Shown here: one piece after another, positions 1-8,758 of the stretch
Position numbering within the stretch: the stretch's first letter is position 1
Layout: every line of letters begins with the position of its first letter
DNA from: Bradyrhizobium sp. LMTR 3
Lineage (GTDB): Bacteria > Pseudomonadota > Alphaproteobacteria > Rhizobiales > Xanthobacteraceae
Direction: 5' to 3'
NCBI RefSeq assembly: GCF_001693485.1
Contig: NZ_MAXC01000053.1
Span: 353,825-417,824 of the forward strand
Length of the DNA stretch: 64,000 nt
The notes under the pieces: generated by a model
What the model saw: the letters and a program-made list of their open reading frames with translations, nothing else
Databases searched by the model: none
What the model was told of the DNA's origin: nothing
Translations under genes and position numbers: made by a program

Positions 1-1096
1 TCAGCCCGTGGCGTCCGAAGCCGCTGGCAACCCACAGCCCTTTGCGCAACTGGCCGATCTGCGGCATGCCGTGCACGGTCACCCCGACCGCACCGCCGAA
101 CACGTCTGATATCGGGACTTTGCCGAGCGTCGGGAAGATGGTGGCAATGCGACGCTGAACGAGGGGAGCAAAGCGGCGCGGCCGCGCTTCCCAGGTGGTT
201 TCCGGGCTCGCCCACATCAGCCGGTCGCCGTCGATGATTCGGAAATGATCGATGCCGTCACTGTCGGCCACCGAGCCCCTGAAGGCGATCACCTCGCCCA
301 GCCGTTCGCCGAGCGGCTCCGTCACCGCGGCATAGCGCCAGACCGGAAGCAACGTCTCCGACAGGCGGCGTAACGGGGCGCCGAGATGAACGTTGCCGGC
401 CAGCACGATATGAGAGGCGCGCAGCCGCGCCGACGGCGTCACGATGCGCTTGCGAATGCCCGACGGATCGATGCTGACGACCGGGGTATCTTCGAAAATG
501 CGCGCGCCCGCCCGCTTTGCCTGCGCGGCAAGGCCATGGATGTATTTGCGGCCGTCGATCTGGAATGCGCGCGGATAATAGATGCCGTGGAAATAGCGCG
601 CCGTCCCGAGCTGATCGCGAACGCGATCGACCTGCCACCCCTCGACTTCGGTCTCGAAATCCTCGCTCAGCGTCTGCAGCCGACTGATCAACGTCTCGCC
701 GGCATCGACGTTGGAGACCTCCAGCGCGCCTTCAGTGAGCGCAATTCCCGGCATCGCCTCGTCGGTTGCGGTGGCGCGAACGTAATCGGCGCCCTCCCTC
801 GACAGCGCCCACAATTCGCGCGCGTCTTCGATGCCCACGCGCTCGATCAGGTCGCCGATCGGAAGACTGTAGCCCGGCATGACCGTACCGAGTTGATGGC
901 CGGACGCGTTCCAGCCGACATGCCGGCCTTCGAGTACGGCCACGCTGGCGCCGCGTCGCGCGGCCTCCAGCGCTACCGTAAGACCAGCAAGTCCGGCTCC
1001 CACCACGCAAATGTCGACATCCAGGTCGAACGAAAGACGCGAGCGAAAAGGGCCGTCGTCGGGGCCGTTGGTCGCACTTGAGAAAGTCTCGGGCAT
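1..1096 (-). CDS. FAD-dependent amine/amino-acid oxidoreductase (DAO family), C-terminus cut by window edge
   Basis: I read this frame by hand because it runs off the left edge. It begins MPETFSSATNGPDDG and gives 365 codons without a stop. A Rossmann FAD-binding motif, GAGLAG, lies near residue 35, followed by an acidic residue at the end of the second strand (VLEGRH). The segment VHGMPQIGQLRKGLWVASGFGRHG matches the late FAD-binding part of DAO-family flavoenzymes such as gamma-glutamylputrescine oxidase or DadA-like dehydrogenases. Such enzymes oxidise a primary or secondary amine with FAD; the substrate cannot be told here. The start ATG at 1094-1096 is the first in frame. It is divergent from the SixA gene with about 95 bp between. 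Roughly 60-80 residues are probably missing at the C-terminus. Confidence 0.85.
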   Translation of the reverse strand, partial: MPETFSSATNGPDDGPFRSRLSFDLDVDICVVGAGLAGLTVALEAARRGASVAVLEGRHVGWNASGHQLGTVMPGYSLPIGDLIERVGIEDARELWALSREGADYVRATATDEAMPGIALTEGALEVSNVDAGETLISRLQTLSEDFETEVEGWQVDRVRDQLGTARYFHGIYYPRAFQIDGRKYIHGLAAQAKRAGARIFEDTPVVSIDPSGIRKRIVTPSARLRASHIVLAGNVHLGAPLRRLSETLLPVWRYAAVTEPLGERLGEVIAFRGSVADSDGIDHFRIIDGDRLMWASPETTWEARPRRFAPLVQRRIATIFPTLGKVPISDVFGGAVGVTVHGMPQIGQLRKGLWVASGFGRHGL

Positions 1097-1190
1097 GGCG
1101 TTTCTTACGGCCGGCTGCAGCGCTTGTCACCTCGTCCCAGACATGAGCTTGTAGATTAGTCCAGACTAAGACCGAATCGAGATCGCGCCA

Positions 1191-1745
1191 ATGCGCCGTT
1201 TGATGCTGCTGCGTCATGCCAAGACCGAACACGACGCGCCTTCGGGCCGTGACCACGACCGCCGACTCGACGAGCGCGGCCGGCGGGATGCCGTCGCGAT
1301 CGGAACCTGGATCGGCCGGCATCCGCCTTTTCCCGACGCCGTTCTGGTTTCGACCGCGGTGCGGGCGCGGCAGACCTGGGAAATCGCACGCGACGCGATT
1401 AAGGATGCAGTGCGGGAACGGCCGCCGAAGCCGCAGGTCGAACTGCTCGATGAACTCTACGGCGCCGAGCCGACGCAGCTCCTGCGGATCATCCGCATGG
1501 CCGAGGTCACCGACCCCGCGCGCCTGATGCTGATCGGCCACAATCCCGGCATGCATGAGCTGGCGCTGATGCTCGCCGGCAGCGGCGACGCGGCGGCGAA
1601 GAAGACGCTCGAGGACAACCTGCCGACCGCGGGACTGGCGATCCTCGACTTTGCCACCGAGGACTGGAGCGAGGTGGCGTTCCGCCGCGGCAAGCTCGTG
1701 CGCTTCACCAGCCCTAAATTGCTGAAGCAGGCGCTGGACGATTGA
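1191..1745 (+). CDS. SixA-type histidine phosphatase
   Basis: This 184-residue protein belongs to the histidine phosphatase (phosphoglycerate mutase-like) superfamily. The N-terminal LLRHAKTE carries the catalytic LRHA(K/G) signature with the phospho-accepting His at about residue 9. A downstream GHNPGMHE motif carries the second active-site His, and R-rich segments (RRLDERGR) line the phosphate pocket. SixA proteins remove phosphate from phosphohistidine, for example on HPt domains or PTS proteins, in the cytoplasm. The length is slightly above E. coli SixA (about 160), as is usual in alphaproteobacteria. Its substrate is unknown; the window holds an orphan HPt protein at 15.6-16.0 kb, but nothing links the two. 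It starts 95 bp from the divergent oxidoreductase. Confidence 0.88.
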   Translation: MRRLMLLRHAKTEHDAPSGRDHDRRLDERGRRDAVAIGTWIGRHPPFPDAVLVSTAVRARQTWEIARDAIKDAVRERPPKPQVELLDELYGAEPTQLLRIIRMAEVTDPARLMLIGHNPGMHELALMLAGSGDAAAKKTLEDNLPTAGLAILDFATEDWSEVAFRRGKLVRFTSPKLLKQALDD

Positions 1746-1902
1746 GGTGCGCGGACATCCAGGCTCTCCCGTGCTAAGCTCGCCACGATGCAGTTTTCGC
1801 GCGAATTAAGAACAAGTTCGCGTAAAAGAAGGCGCGTCAAAACAAAGGGCTGGAGTCGGGCTCTGACAAATCAGAACGGACGGCTGCAGCGGGAGGCTCC
1901 AG

Positions 1903-2328
1903 ATGTTCAAGTCGATTCTCGTGCCGATCGATCTGGCTGATACCGATCTGGCCAAGCCCGCGATCGCGACCGCCGCAACGCTGTCGCAAACCTGGAGCGG
2001 CTCGGTACGATTGCTCAATGTGTTGCCGATGACGCCGGTGATGCTGGCGGAATACGTGCCGGCCGATTTCGACGCCCAGCAGCGCGCGACATCGGAGGAA
2101 GCGCTCGCGATCGTGGCGCAGGAATCCGGCATCGCGGCGCCGCGCATTTCCACCGCAGTGCGGAAAGGCGGCATCTATCACGAGATCCTCGAAGAGGCGG
2201 CGGCGGTCAAGGCCGACCTGATCGTGATGACCTCGCACCGGCCGGCGATGAGGACCTATTTTCTCGGCTCCAACGCCGGCCATGTGGTGCGCTATGCCAA
2301 GTGCTCGGTGCTGGTGGTCCGGCACTAG
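1903..2328 (+). CDS. universal stress protein (UspA family)
   Basis: A 141-residue single Usp domain beginning MFKSILVPIDLAD, the usual first beta strand with the nucleotide-contacting Asp. The C-terminal half ends GSNAGHVVRYAKCSVLVV, the conserved phosphate-loop end and last strand. The upstream Gly pair of the ATP-binding signature is replaced by a TSHRPAMRTYF stretch, so ATP binding may be altered. Usp proteins act as cytoplasmic dimers in stress survival; the specific role is unknown. The start is preceded by GGGAGG (about 1890-1895), a good ribosome site. Upstream 157 bp hold no gene. It appears to be monocistronic. Confidence 0.9.
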   Translation: MFKSILVPIDLADTDLAKPAIATAATLSQTWSGSVRLLNVLPMTPVMLAEYVPADFDAQQRATSEEALAIVAQESGIAAPRISTAVRKGGIYHEILEEAAAVKADLIVMTSHRPAMRTYFLGSNAGHVVRYAKCSVLVVRH

Positions 2329-2590
2329 CTGGAGCGAAAAACACTAACGATCTCGTGCAGATGCGCTTCGCGCGGAACGCCGTATGGCCCGGACACAAAA
2401 TATCGAAAACAACCCCATGCAAAGTAGGACCGACCTTGCACTCGGGCGCAAGGCGGTAAGTCATTTTGGTCACGACGTACGACGGCCCTTGCAGGTGATC
2501 GCCGCCCGGTGCGACCGGTCTGCTTAAAGGCAATTTGGCCCGATCGATGACCGGGCCGCTGCTATTGCAAATCGATGAGGACGAACGCGC

Positions 2591-2827
2591 TTACATCATC
2601 CGCCCGTACATCGGATCAATGCTGCCGCGCACGGCCGCTTCAATTTGGCTGCGTTCAACCCCGATGTCGCGGAGTGCGCGATCGTCCAATTCACTTAGTG
2701 TTTTGACGGCCTCGCGGTGCGCAAAGTAGGTGACGATGCGGTTCACCCAGCGTCCGAGCAGGCCGAAAAATCCGACCGGGCCCTTCCTGGAAGCAGGCTG
2801 ACCTGCCGTCTGGGATATCGTCGTCAT
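2591..2827 (-). CDS. DUF1127 small Arg-rich protein
   Basis: A 78-residue protein with the DUF1127 domain at its C-terminal half: a hydrophobic/aromatic start (GFFGLLGRWVNRIVTYFAHREAVKTL) followed by the conserved LSELDDRALRDIGVERSQIE motif. A strong Shine-Dalgarno (aaggagaag) lies just before the ATG at 2825-2827. DUF1127 proteins are small cytoplasmic proteins of alphaproteobacteria. Short members have been tied to RNA turnover and to phosphate and carbon metabolism in Agrobacterium and Rhodobacter. This one is divergent from a MocR regulator, and the shared 180-bp intergenic region holds five copies of a TTGCAC/GTGCAA element, so it is a likely target of that regulator. Confidence 0.9.
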   Translation of the reverse strand: MTTISQTAGQPASRKGPVGFFGLLGRWVNRIVTYFAHREAVKTLSELDDRALRDIGVERSQIEAAVRGSIDPMYGRMM

Positions 2828-2889
2828 CGTTCTTCTCCTTGCTTTCGCACGGCAAAGCGCCGCCGTCGACGCAAACGCCTTCCGAGCGT

Positions 2890-3004
2890 TTGCACCTATT
2901 GAGTTCTGATTGCTTGCACCCCTCTCAGTGCAATCACAGGCTTGATGGGTTCAAAATGATCCGATACATTTCTCGGTGCAAGGAAAACATTGCTCTCGGT
3001 GCAA
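2890..3004. promoter_or_regulatory. phased GTGCAA/TTGCAC operator array, likely MocR sites
   Basis: Five exact copies of one hexamer lie between the divergent DUF1127 and MocR genes. TTGCAC occurs at 2890-2895 and 2914-2919; its reverse complement GTGCAA at 2928-2933, 2976-2981 and 2999-3004. Start-to-start spacings are 24, 14, 48 and 23 bp, so copies in the same orientation sit near two or four helical turns. The last three are extended by a conserved 5' TCTC(A/G) sequence. The final copy ends 2 bp before the regulator's ATG at 3007. Dimeric MocR proteins are known to bind paired direct or inverted sites, so autoregulation plus control of DUF1127 is the natural reading. This is inference from sequence alone. 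Confidence 0.6.
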
Positions 3005-3006
3005 TA

Positions 3007-4347
3007 ATGTCGAAGTTCGAGTATTTGAAGCTTGCCGATACCGTCGCCGCCGAGATCGCCAACGGCGCGCTCAAGCCGGGCGATCGCCTGCCGCCGCAGC
3101 GCAGCTTCGCCTATCAACGCAAGATCGCGGTCTCGACCGCGAGTCGCGTCTACACTGAGCTGTTGCGCCGCGGTCTGGTGGTCGGCGAAGTCGGACGCGG
3201 TACGTTCGTTTCGGGCGAGACGCGGCGCGGTATCGCCATGCCGGCAGAGCCGCGCGGCGCGCGTATCGATCTGGAAGTCAATTATCCAATATTGCCGACG
3301 CAATCGGCGATGATCGCGAGAAGCCTTGCAGGGCTGGAACGCCCCGAAGTGCTCGATCTCGCGTTGCGGCACTCGACCACGACAGGCACTCTTGCCGCGC
3401 GGACCATTTCCGCCGAGTTTCTCTCCCGCGAGGACTGGTCTCCGGCACCCGATCAACTCGTCTTCACGGCGAACGGGCGGCAATGCATCGCCGCTGCGCT
3501 AGCGGCAGTGGTGCCGAGCGGCGGCCGCTGCGGCGTCGAGGCGCTGACTTATCCGTTCATCAAGGACATCGCCGTCAGGCTTGGCGTGACGCTGGTGCCG
3601 CTTGCGATGGATGAGCACGGCTTGCGCCCGGACGCCGTGCAGAAGGCTCACCGCGAAGCGCATTTGTCGGCGCTGTACGTTCAGCCGACGATTCAAAATC
3701 CGCTCGGCATGACCATGCCTCCGGCGCGCCGCGCCGATTTGCTGCGCGTGGTCGAGAAGCTCGGCCTCACCGTCATCGAGGATACGGTCTACGGTTTTCT
3801 TGACGAAGAAACCCCGATGGCCGCGCTTGCCCCGGATAGCTGCATCACGCTCGACAGCCTGTCGAAGAAGGTGGCGCCCGGCCTTGCCCTCGGCTTCATC
3901 GTTTCGCCGCCGCGGCTGCGCGAACGCGTCATGTCCGCGGTTCGATCGGGCGGATGGACGGCTTCGGGATTTGCGTTCGCCGCCGGACAGCGGCTGATGG
4001 CAGATGGCACCGTTGCCGAGCTGTCACGCCTGAAACGCATCGATGCGGCACGGCGCCAGCAGATGGCGGCCAAATACCTCGCCGGATTCGATGTTCAGGC
4101 CAACGTCAAATCCTACCATCTCTGGCTGACCTTGCCCCAGCACTGGCGCTCGCAGACATTCGTCGCGGCCGCGGCCCGGCGCGACATCGCGTTGACGCCT
4201 TCGACTACCTTCGCCGTAAGTCCAGGCTACGCCCCCAACGCCGTCCGCCTGGCGCTCGGCGCCCCCAGCACCGAACAGCTCGATCTGGCGCTGCGCACGT
4301 TGTCGGGAATGCTGACGGCGAAAGAAGACGTCGATACGACCGAGTAG
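3007..4347 (+). CDS. MocR/GntR-type PLP-dependent transcriptional regulator
   Basis: From ATG 3007 the protein is 446 residues. Residues 1-70 form a GntR winged helix (MSKFEYLKLADTVAAEIANG, then LKPGDRLPPQRSFA and STASRVYTELLRRGLV). The rest is a fold-type I aminotransferase domain with QPTIQNPLG and LDSLSKKVAPGLALGFI, the latter holding the PLP-binding Lys. MocR proteins use PLP, sometimes with an amine ligand, to control transcription. The frame stays open upstream to 2839, but those codons overlap the operator array. ATG 3007 matches the usual GntR N-terminus, so I prefer it. It is convergent with the ydcF-like gene, with a 2-bp gap. The regulated pathway is unknown; the divergent DUF1127 gene is the obvious target. 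Confidence 0.88.
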   Translation: MSKFEYLKLADTVAAEIANGALKPGDRLPPQRSFAYQRKIAVSTASRVYTELLRRGLVVGEVGRGTFVSGETRRGIAMPAEPRGARIDLEVNYPILPTQSAMIARSLAGLERPEVLDLALRHSTTTGTLAARTISAEFLSREDWSPAPDQLVFTANGRQCIAAALAAVVPSGGRCGVEALTYPFIKDIAVRLGVTLVPLAMDEHGLRPDAVQKAHREAHLSALYVQPTIQNPLGMTMPPARRADLLRVVEKLGLTVIEDTVYGFLDEETPMAALAPDSCITLDSLSKKVAPGLALGFIVSPPRLRERVMSAVRSGGWTASGFAFAAGQRLMADGTVAELSRLKRIDAARRQQMAAKYLAGFDVQANVKSYHLWLTLPQHWRSQTFVAAAARRDIALTPSTTFAVSPGYAPNAVRLALGAPSTEQLDLALRTLSGMLTAKEDVDTTE

Positions 4348-4349
4348 AA

Positions 4350-4958
4350 CTATCGGTCGCCTGCCGGGCTTGCCGGCCACTCCGCGATAAAGCCCCTCGC
4401 CTTGTACGGCTCGATCTTGCCCCATTCGCGGAGCATGCGGCGGCTGAATTCGGCGTCGGTGTGCCAGAGCGCCCGCGGCGTCTTGAAACTGTCGACCATG
4501 ACCAGCATCTTCTCCACTTCCGGCCAGCGCCGGTGCAGCGTCATCGGATAACGGCGCGCGGTCCAGGTATTGCCGAGGCAGATGACGCTGCGGATGTTGG
4601 CGAGGCCGAGCGCAGCGTCGATGATCGGCAGCGAAAGGATCACGTTTTCGCCGGTGTTCATCGCGCGGTCCTCTCGCAGGATGATATCGGCCGCAACGCC
4701 CCGCGCGATCATGGCACCCGCAATGACCTCGCATTCCGACAGATCCGATCCCGGCGTCACGCCGCCGCTCACGATCGCCCAGCGAAAATATCCGTCGCGC
4801 CACAGCCTGCAGGCTTCATCGACGCGCGCATCTACATCCTCGCGTGTTCCGAATACGAACAGCAGATCGGCCGGCCGCAACGGCGTCTCGATCAGATGCC
4901 GCGCGTTGATCGCGGCAATTTCGGCCCCGGTTGGCGATCGCCTGTTTCGATCCGTCAC
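4350..4958 (-). CDS. YdcF family (DUF218) protein
   Basis: A 202-residue protein with the DUF218 signatures: LLFVFGTRED early, AIVSGG in the middle, SECEVIAGAMIARGV with the conserved Glu, and EDRAMNTGENV, the usual ENT(x)EN-like segment. The E. coli relative YdcF binds S-adenosylmethionine; other DUF218 members (SanA, ElyC) act on envelope processes. No signal peptide or membrane segment is visible, so it is probably cytoplasmic like YdcF. It ends 2 bp from the convergent MocR gene and starts 70 bp downstream of the next minus-strand gene. The function is not established. Confidence 0.82.
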   Translation of the reverse strand: MTDRNRRSPTGAEIAAINARHLIETPLRPADLLFVFGTREDVDARVDEACRLWRDGYFRWAIVSGGVTPGSDLSECEVIAGAMIARGVAADIILREDRAMNTGENVILSLPIIDAALGLANIRSVICLGNTWTARRYPMTLHRRWPEVEKMLVMVDSFKTPRALWHTDAEFSRRMLREWGKIEPYKARGFIAEWPASPAGDR

Positions 4959-5028
4959 GGCAGTTCGTCTGATAGCGAAAGCGGTCCGGTCATGATGCCG
5001 CGCGTCAGGCGTCCGGCGAAGTCACATT

Positions 5029-5658
5029 TCATTTCGCCGGATTGCGAGGTAGCGGCGGCAACAGTGTCTCCGGCAGGCGATCGAACGTGTAGAGCCGCGG
5101 CTTGTTGCGCCAGATGAAGCCGCCCATCTGCCATCCGAACAGGGCGGCGAACCCGACCAGAAACAAGGCGCCCGCGAATTCACCGGTAGCGACTGCGCGC
5201 GCGAGCAATCCTGCGATCGCGATCGCGACCAACGCTAATAGCAGACAGCCGCCGGCATAGGTCATCGGCCCGATGCCGCCGACCAACGCGACCGTGCCGC
5301 CTGCCTTCAGGCGAGCGTGCAATTGCTCGATGAAGGCGCGGTAGTCGCGGTCCTGCGGCGTCATCAGCACGACCGTGTGCCAGCTTGTCGAAAAAGCGGT
5401 GATGGGCTGGCCGCTTTTGTGTTCGATGTCCGCGCGAAAGCGGCGCGACTGCATCGACATTGGCCGGTAGGAGAGACGCACAGCGACGATATCGGCATAC
5501 GGCCAGGTTCCGGACTTCCCCCTCGCCTGCCACGACAGCCCTTCATCCCTGAGTTCGAATTGATGCGCCGATCCGACCAGCGATGCCTTGTAAACGTAGC
5601 GGGTCCCGGGCGTGCCCTCCCCTGCTGTCGTAGCCTGTTCCGTTAATGAAGGGGGCAA
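5029..5658 (-). CDS. membrane protein of unknown function with two C-terminal TM helices
   Basis: I place the start at TTG 5656-5658, preceded by ACGGGA, giving 209 residues. The frame is open to ATG 5868, but that would cover the start of the divergent gene at 5730 and adds low-complexity Arg/Pro-rich sequence. The first half looks soluble: YVYKASLVGSAHQFELRDEGLSW and YADIVAVRLSYRP resemble a PH-like or bPH2 beta-rich domain. It is followed by two hydrophobic stretches around LLLALVAIAIAGLLARAV and FAGALFLVGFAALFGW. I do not recognise the family by name. The product is probably an inner-membrane protein with a cytoplasmic N-terminal domain. Confidence 0.65.
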   Translation of the reverse strand: MPPSLTEQATTAGEGTPGTRYVYKASLVGSAHQFELRDEGLSWQARGKSGTWPYADIVAVRLSYRPMSMQSRRFRADIEHKSGQPITAFSTSWHTVVLMTPQDRDYRAFIEQLHARLKAGGTVALVGGIGPMTYAGGCLLLALVAIAIAGLLARAVATGEFAGALFLVGFAALFGWQMGGFIWRNKPRLYTFDRLPETLLPPLPRNPAK

Positions 5659-5729
5659 CTCAAAAATCCCGTTGTGAGTTGAATGTAGCCTGCTTGCGCC
5701 GCGAGCTGGCTTTACCTTACAAGCGGGCC

Positions 5730-6164
5730 ATGGCCGATACGACTTATTTTCCGCGTCGCCTGATCCTGGCCGGCGCGATTGTTTCCGGAGTGCTGCTGGC
5801 GCTGGCCGTGCACATGTTGGGCGCTCGTTACGGGCTCGATCTCGGCGGCCTGTGGCGAACCGACACAAGCGAATTCATGCCCGCGGGCGCGGCAATCGCG
5901 TGGTGGCTGATCGCGACAGTGGGCTTTTCCGGCGGCTATTTTACCGCCAACCTGATGCACAGCGCGGCCTCGGGCCAAATTCCGCAGCGGATGCGACAGT
6001 TCCTGATCGCAGTCGGCGTACTGATCCTAGCCGGCGCCGGACAGGCCGCCTCGGCGCCGAGCCCGGTCCCGACCGTGTCGGGTGTGCTCGCCGGCCTTGC
6101 GGCCTTATGCCTCGGCGCCGTGATGGCATTCTGCGGCGCGCATTTCGCGCTGCGCAAGGCTTGA
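5730..6164 (+). CDS. small integral membrane protein, unknown function
   Basis: From ATG 5730 (MADTTYFPRRLILAG) the protein is 144 residues with about four hydrophobic segments: LILAGAIVSGVLLALAV, AIAWWLIATVGFSGGYF, FLIAVGVLILAGAGQAA and LAGLAALCLGAVMAFCGAHF. An in-frame ATG at 5646 would add a non-hydrophobic leader overlapping the divergent gene's start, so I chose the later one. No motif ties it to a known family. Its gene ends 20 bp from the convergent c-di-GMP enzyme. Function unknown. Confidence 0.6.
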   Translation: MADTTYFPRRLILAGAIVSGVLLALAVHMLGARYGLDLGGLWRTDTSEFMPAGAAIAWWLIATVGFSGGYFTANLMHSAASGQIPQRMRQFLIAVGVLILAGAGQAASAPSPVPTVSGVLAGLAALCLGAVMAFCGAHFALRKA

Positions 6165-6183
6165 AGAAGCAAGACTTGAGAAA

Positions 6184-8586
6184 CTAAGCGACGACCCGCG
6201 CCCGTGGCTTCGATAGCATGGTTTCCACCTCGGCAGCGGGACGCGGCGGGCTGAACAGATAGCCTTGCGCCTGCGTGCAGCCCTCCTGGCGCAAGAGGTC
6301 GAACTGCGCGTCGGTCTCGACGCCTTCAGCCGTGGTGACGATACCCAGGCTCTTGCCGAGGCCGGTCACGGCGCGAACGATCGCCATCGAATCATCGCGC
6401 GTCGCCAGTTCGGTGACGAAAGAGCGATCGATCTTGATCTTGTCGAACGGGAAGCTGCGCAGGTAACTCAGGGACGAATATCCGGTTCCGAAGTCGTCGA
6501 GCGAAATCCGGACGCCAAAGGCGCGAAGCTCGTGCAGAACCGAGAGCGTGGCCTCGCTGCTCTGCAGCAGCACCGATTCCGTGATTTCGAGCTCGAGCCG
6601 GTGCGCGGGAAGGCCCGAGGCTTTCAGTGCCTCCATCACCGTCGATACCAGATTGGGATTCTTGAACTGCACCGGTGACAAATTGACGGCGACGCCGACC
6701 TCCTGCGACCACTGGGCCGCGTCGAGGCAGGCTCGGCGCAACACCCAGTCGCCGATCGGCACGATCAGACCGGTTTCCTCCGCCAGCGGAATGAAGTTGG
6801 CCGGAGAGATCATGCCACGCAGCGAATGATTCCACCGCACCAGCGCTTCGAAACCGACGACGACATCTTTGGCGACATCGCGGATCGGCTGGTAATAGAC
6901 TTCGAATTCTCCGCGCTCTAGCGCCGCGCGCAAGTCGAGCTCCAAGAGCCGCCGGGCCTGCGCGCGGGCGTCCATCCCGGTCTCGAAGAAGCGGTAGGTG
7001 CCGCGGCCGTCCTCCTTGGCGCGGTAGAGCGCGAGGTCGGCCTTCTTGAGGAGCTCGTCGGGGTTCTTGCCGTCCTCCGGCGCCAGCGAAATGCCGATGC
7101 TGACCCCGATGACGAGCTGGTGGCCGGCAATCTCGTAAGGCGCCGAAACCTTCTCGACCACGTGGCTGGCGAGCAAGGAAACGGCGGATGGGTCGCAATC
7201 GTCGCAGAACTGCACGATCGCGAATTCGTCCCCACCCAGCCTCGCCACCGTGTCATTCTCGGTGATGCATTCGCCGAGACGGCGGGCGACTTCTTTCAAG
7301 AGCGCATCGCCGACCGGATGGCCGAGCGAATCGTTGATGTCCTTGAAGTGGTCGAGATCGAGACAGAGCACTGCAAGCTGATCGCTGCGTTTGGCGAGCC
7401 GCAACGCCTTTTCGAGTTGCTCGCGGAACAACGTCCGGTTCGGCAGATTGGTCAGCGCGTCATGGCGCGCCATGTGGGAAATCTGCTCCTGGGCAGCCTG
7501 CCATTCGGTGATGTCCTCGAAGGTCGCGACCCATCCGCCGCCCTTCATCGGCTGGTCGACGACGCGGAGCGAACGTCCGTTGCGGCCGATCGACTTGGTC
7601 ACGGTGTTGCCGGCCCTGGCATCCGCTACCACCGCAGCGAAGAATTCATCGGGATCGCCGTCCCATTCGCCGACCGACTTCAGTTCGCGCAGAACGTCGA
7701 TCAGCAACCGGCCTTGCAGCGGCATGCCGGACCGGTCCATCAACTCGACGTAGCGTTGGTTGAATAGCAGGATGCGGCCGTCGGCATCGAACATGCAAAG
7801 TCCGTGCGACATGTTGTCGAGCGCGGTATCGAGCAGGACTTTCTGTTGATGCAGCTCGCCCTTGGCGCGGCGATCGATCATGGCCGCCAGCAGCGACAGC
7901 CCGAGGATGGCGAACGCCGCCACCGCTGTCAGGAAGGAAAGCGCGGTCGGTGAAATCGACAGCCCGTCGGTCCCGAGCGTCGGGTCGGGAATCAGCGTGA
8001 CGGCGCCCATCGCCGTGAAATGATGCGAAACGATGGCAATCGTGAGCAGCCCCGTGGCGCCCACCGTATGGGCGGGATTGTCGCGACGCACGGCAACAAG
8101 AAGCGCCATGGCGGCAAACACGCTGCCAAACACGATCGAGGCCACAACGATGCCGGGCGACCACACAATGAACGCCGGAAGCTCGAGTGCGGCCATGCCG
8201 GTATAATGCATCGCTGCGACGCCCGCGCCGATCACCGCGCCACCAATCGCAACCACCGGCCACCGTGCGCTCGACAGCGCAATGCACAGACCGATGGCGA
8301 CGATGCCTATCGCAAAGACCAGCGACAATAGCGTAACGGGAATGCTGTATCCGGCTCCGGCGCCGGGATCGTAGGCCAGCATCGCGACGAAATGGGTGGC
8401 CCAGATTCCGCAGCCGCCGACTGCTGCGTCGAGGCCGATCCAGATCGCGCGCGTACGGCCGTGCGAGGCCCTGGCACGATGAAACAGGCTGATGGCGACT
8501 GCGCTGGCGAGCCAGCAAATGGTACCGGCGAGCACGACCAGACGCCAGTCATGCTCGGAAGTGAGGCAAGTTAGGACGCGGTACAT
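6184..8586 (-). CDS. MHYT-PAS-GGDEF-EAL c-di-GMP signalling protein
   Basis: An 800-residue membrane sensor. Residues about 1-250 form a seven-helix MHYT domain with three copies of its motif, seen as ATHFVAM, MHYTGM and HHFTAM. A PAS-like segment follows (LDTALDNMSHGLCMFDADGRIL). A GGDEF domain (about 380-540) keeps the intact active site ARLGGDEFA but shows no RxxD inhibitory site just upstream. An EAL domain (about 550-795) keeps EALVRW, ELEITES, DDFGTGYSS and KIDRSF. Both diguanylate cyclase and phosphodiesterase activities are therefore possible. MHYT domains are proposed to sense O2, CO or NO through metal bound by the His/Met pairs. The gene is monocistronic and convergent with the small membrane protein. 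Confidence 0.95.
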   Translation of the reverse strand: MYRVLTCLTSEHDWRLVVLAGTICWLASAVAISLFHRARASHGRTRAIWIGLDAAVGGCGIWATHFVAMLAYDPGAGAGYSIPVTLLSLVFAIGIVAIGLCIALSSARWPVVAIGGAVIGAGVAAMHYTGMAALELPAFIVWSPGIVVASIVFGSVFAAMALLVAVRRDNPAHTVGATGLLTIAIVSHHFTAMGAVTLIPDPTLGTDGLSISPTALSFLTAVAAFAILGLSLLAAMIDRRAKGELHQQKVLLDTALDNMSHGLCMFDADGRILLFNQRYVELMDRSGMPLQGRLLIDVLRELKSVGEWDGDPDEFFAAVVADARAGNTVTKSIGRNGRSLRVVDQPMKGGGWVATFEDITEWQAAQEQISHMARHDALTNLPNRTLFREQLEKALRLAKRSDQLAVLCLDLDHFKDINDSLGHPVGDALLKEVARRLGECITENDTVARLGGDEFAIVQFCDDCDPSAVSLLASHVVEKVSAPYEIAGHQLVIGVSIGISLAPEDGKNPDELLKKADLALYRAKEDGRGTYRFFETGMDARAQARRLLELDLRAALERGEFEVYYQPIRDVAKDVVVGFEALVRWNHSLRGMISPANFIPLAEETGLIVPIGDWVLRRACLDAAQWSQEVGVAVNLSPVQFKNPNLVSTVMEALKASGLPAHRLELEITESVLLQSSEATLSVLHELRAFGVRISLDDFGTGYSSLSYLRSFPFDKIKIDRSFVTELATRDDSMAIVRAVTGLGKSLGIVTTAEGVETDAQFDLLRQEGCTQAQGYLFSPPRPAAEVETMLSKPRARVVA

Positions 8587-8758
8587 ACAGACCCCCGAAG
8601 GCCTGTAACAGCAGTCCTATTGGTATATTTGGCGTAACCGCCGCGGTTCAGTTGCCCGGATGGTGAACAAATGCTTTTGGCATGCCAGGCATGCCCAGCG
8701 CGGAGACGCCGCGCGAGCTACTTGCCCGCGCGGCGTTTTGCCTCAATGGCGCGATGAA

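Noticed and set aside
3954..5117. A 387-codon plus-strand frame spanning the MocR end and the YdcF-like gene
   Set aside because: It crosses two genes with clear families in other frames, and its product is low-complexity Arg-rich sequence.
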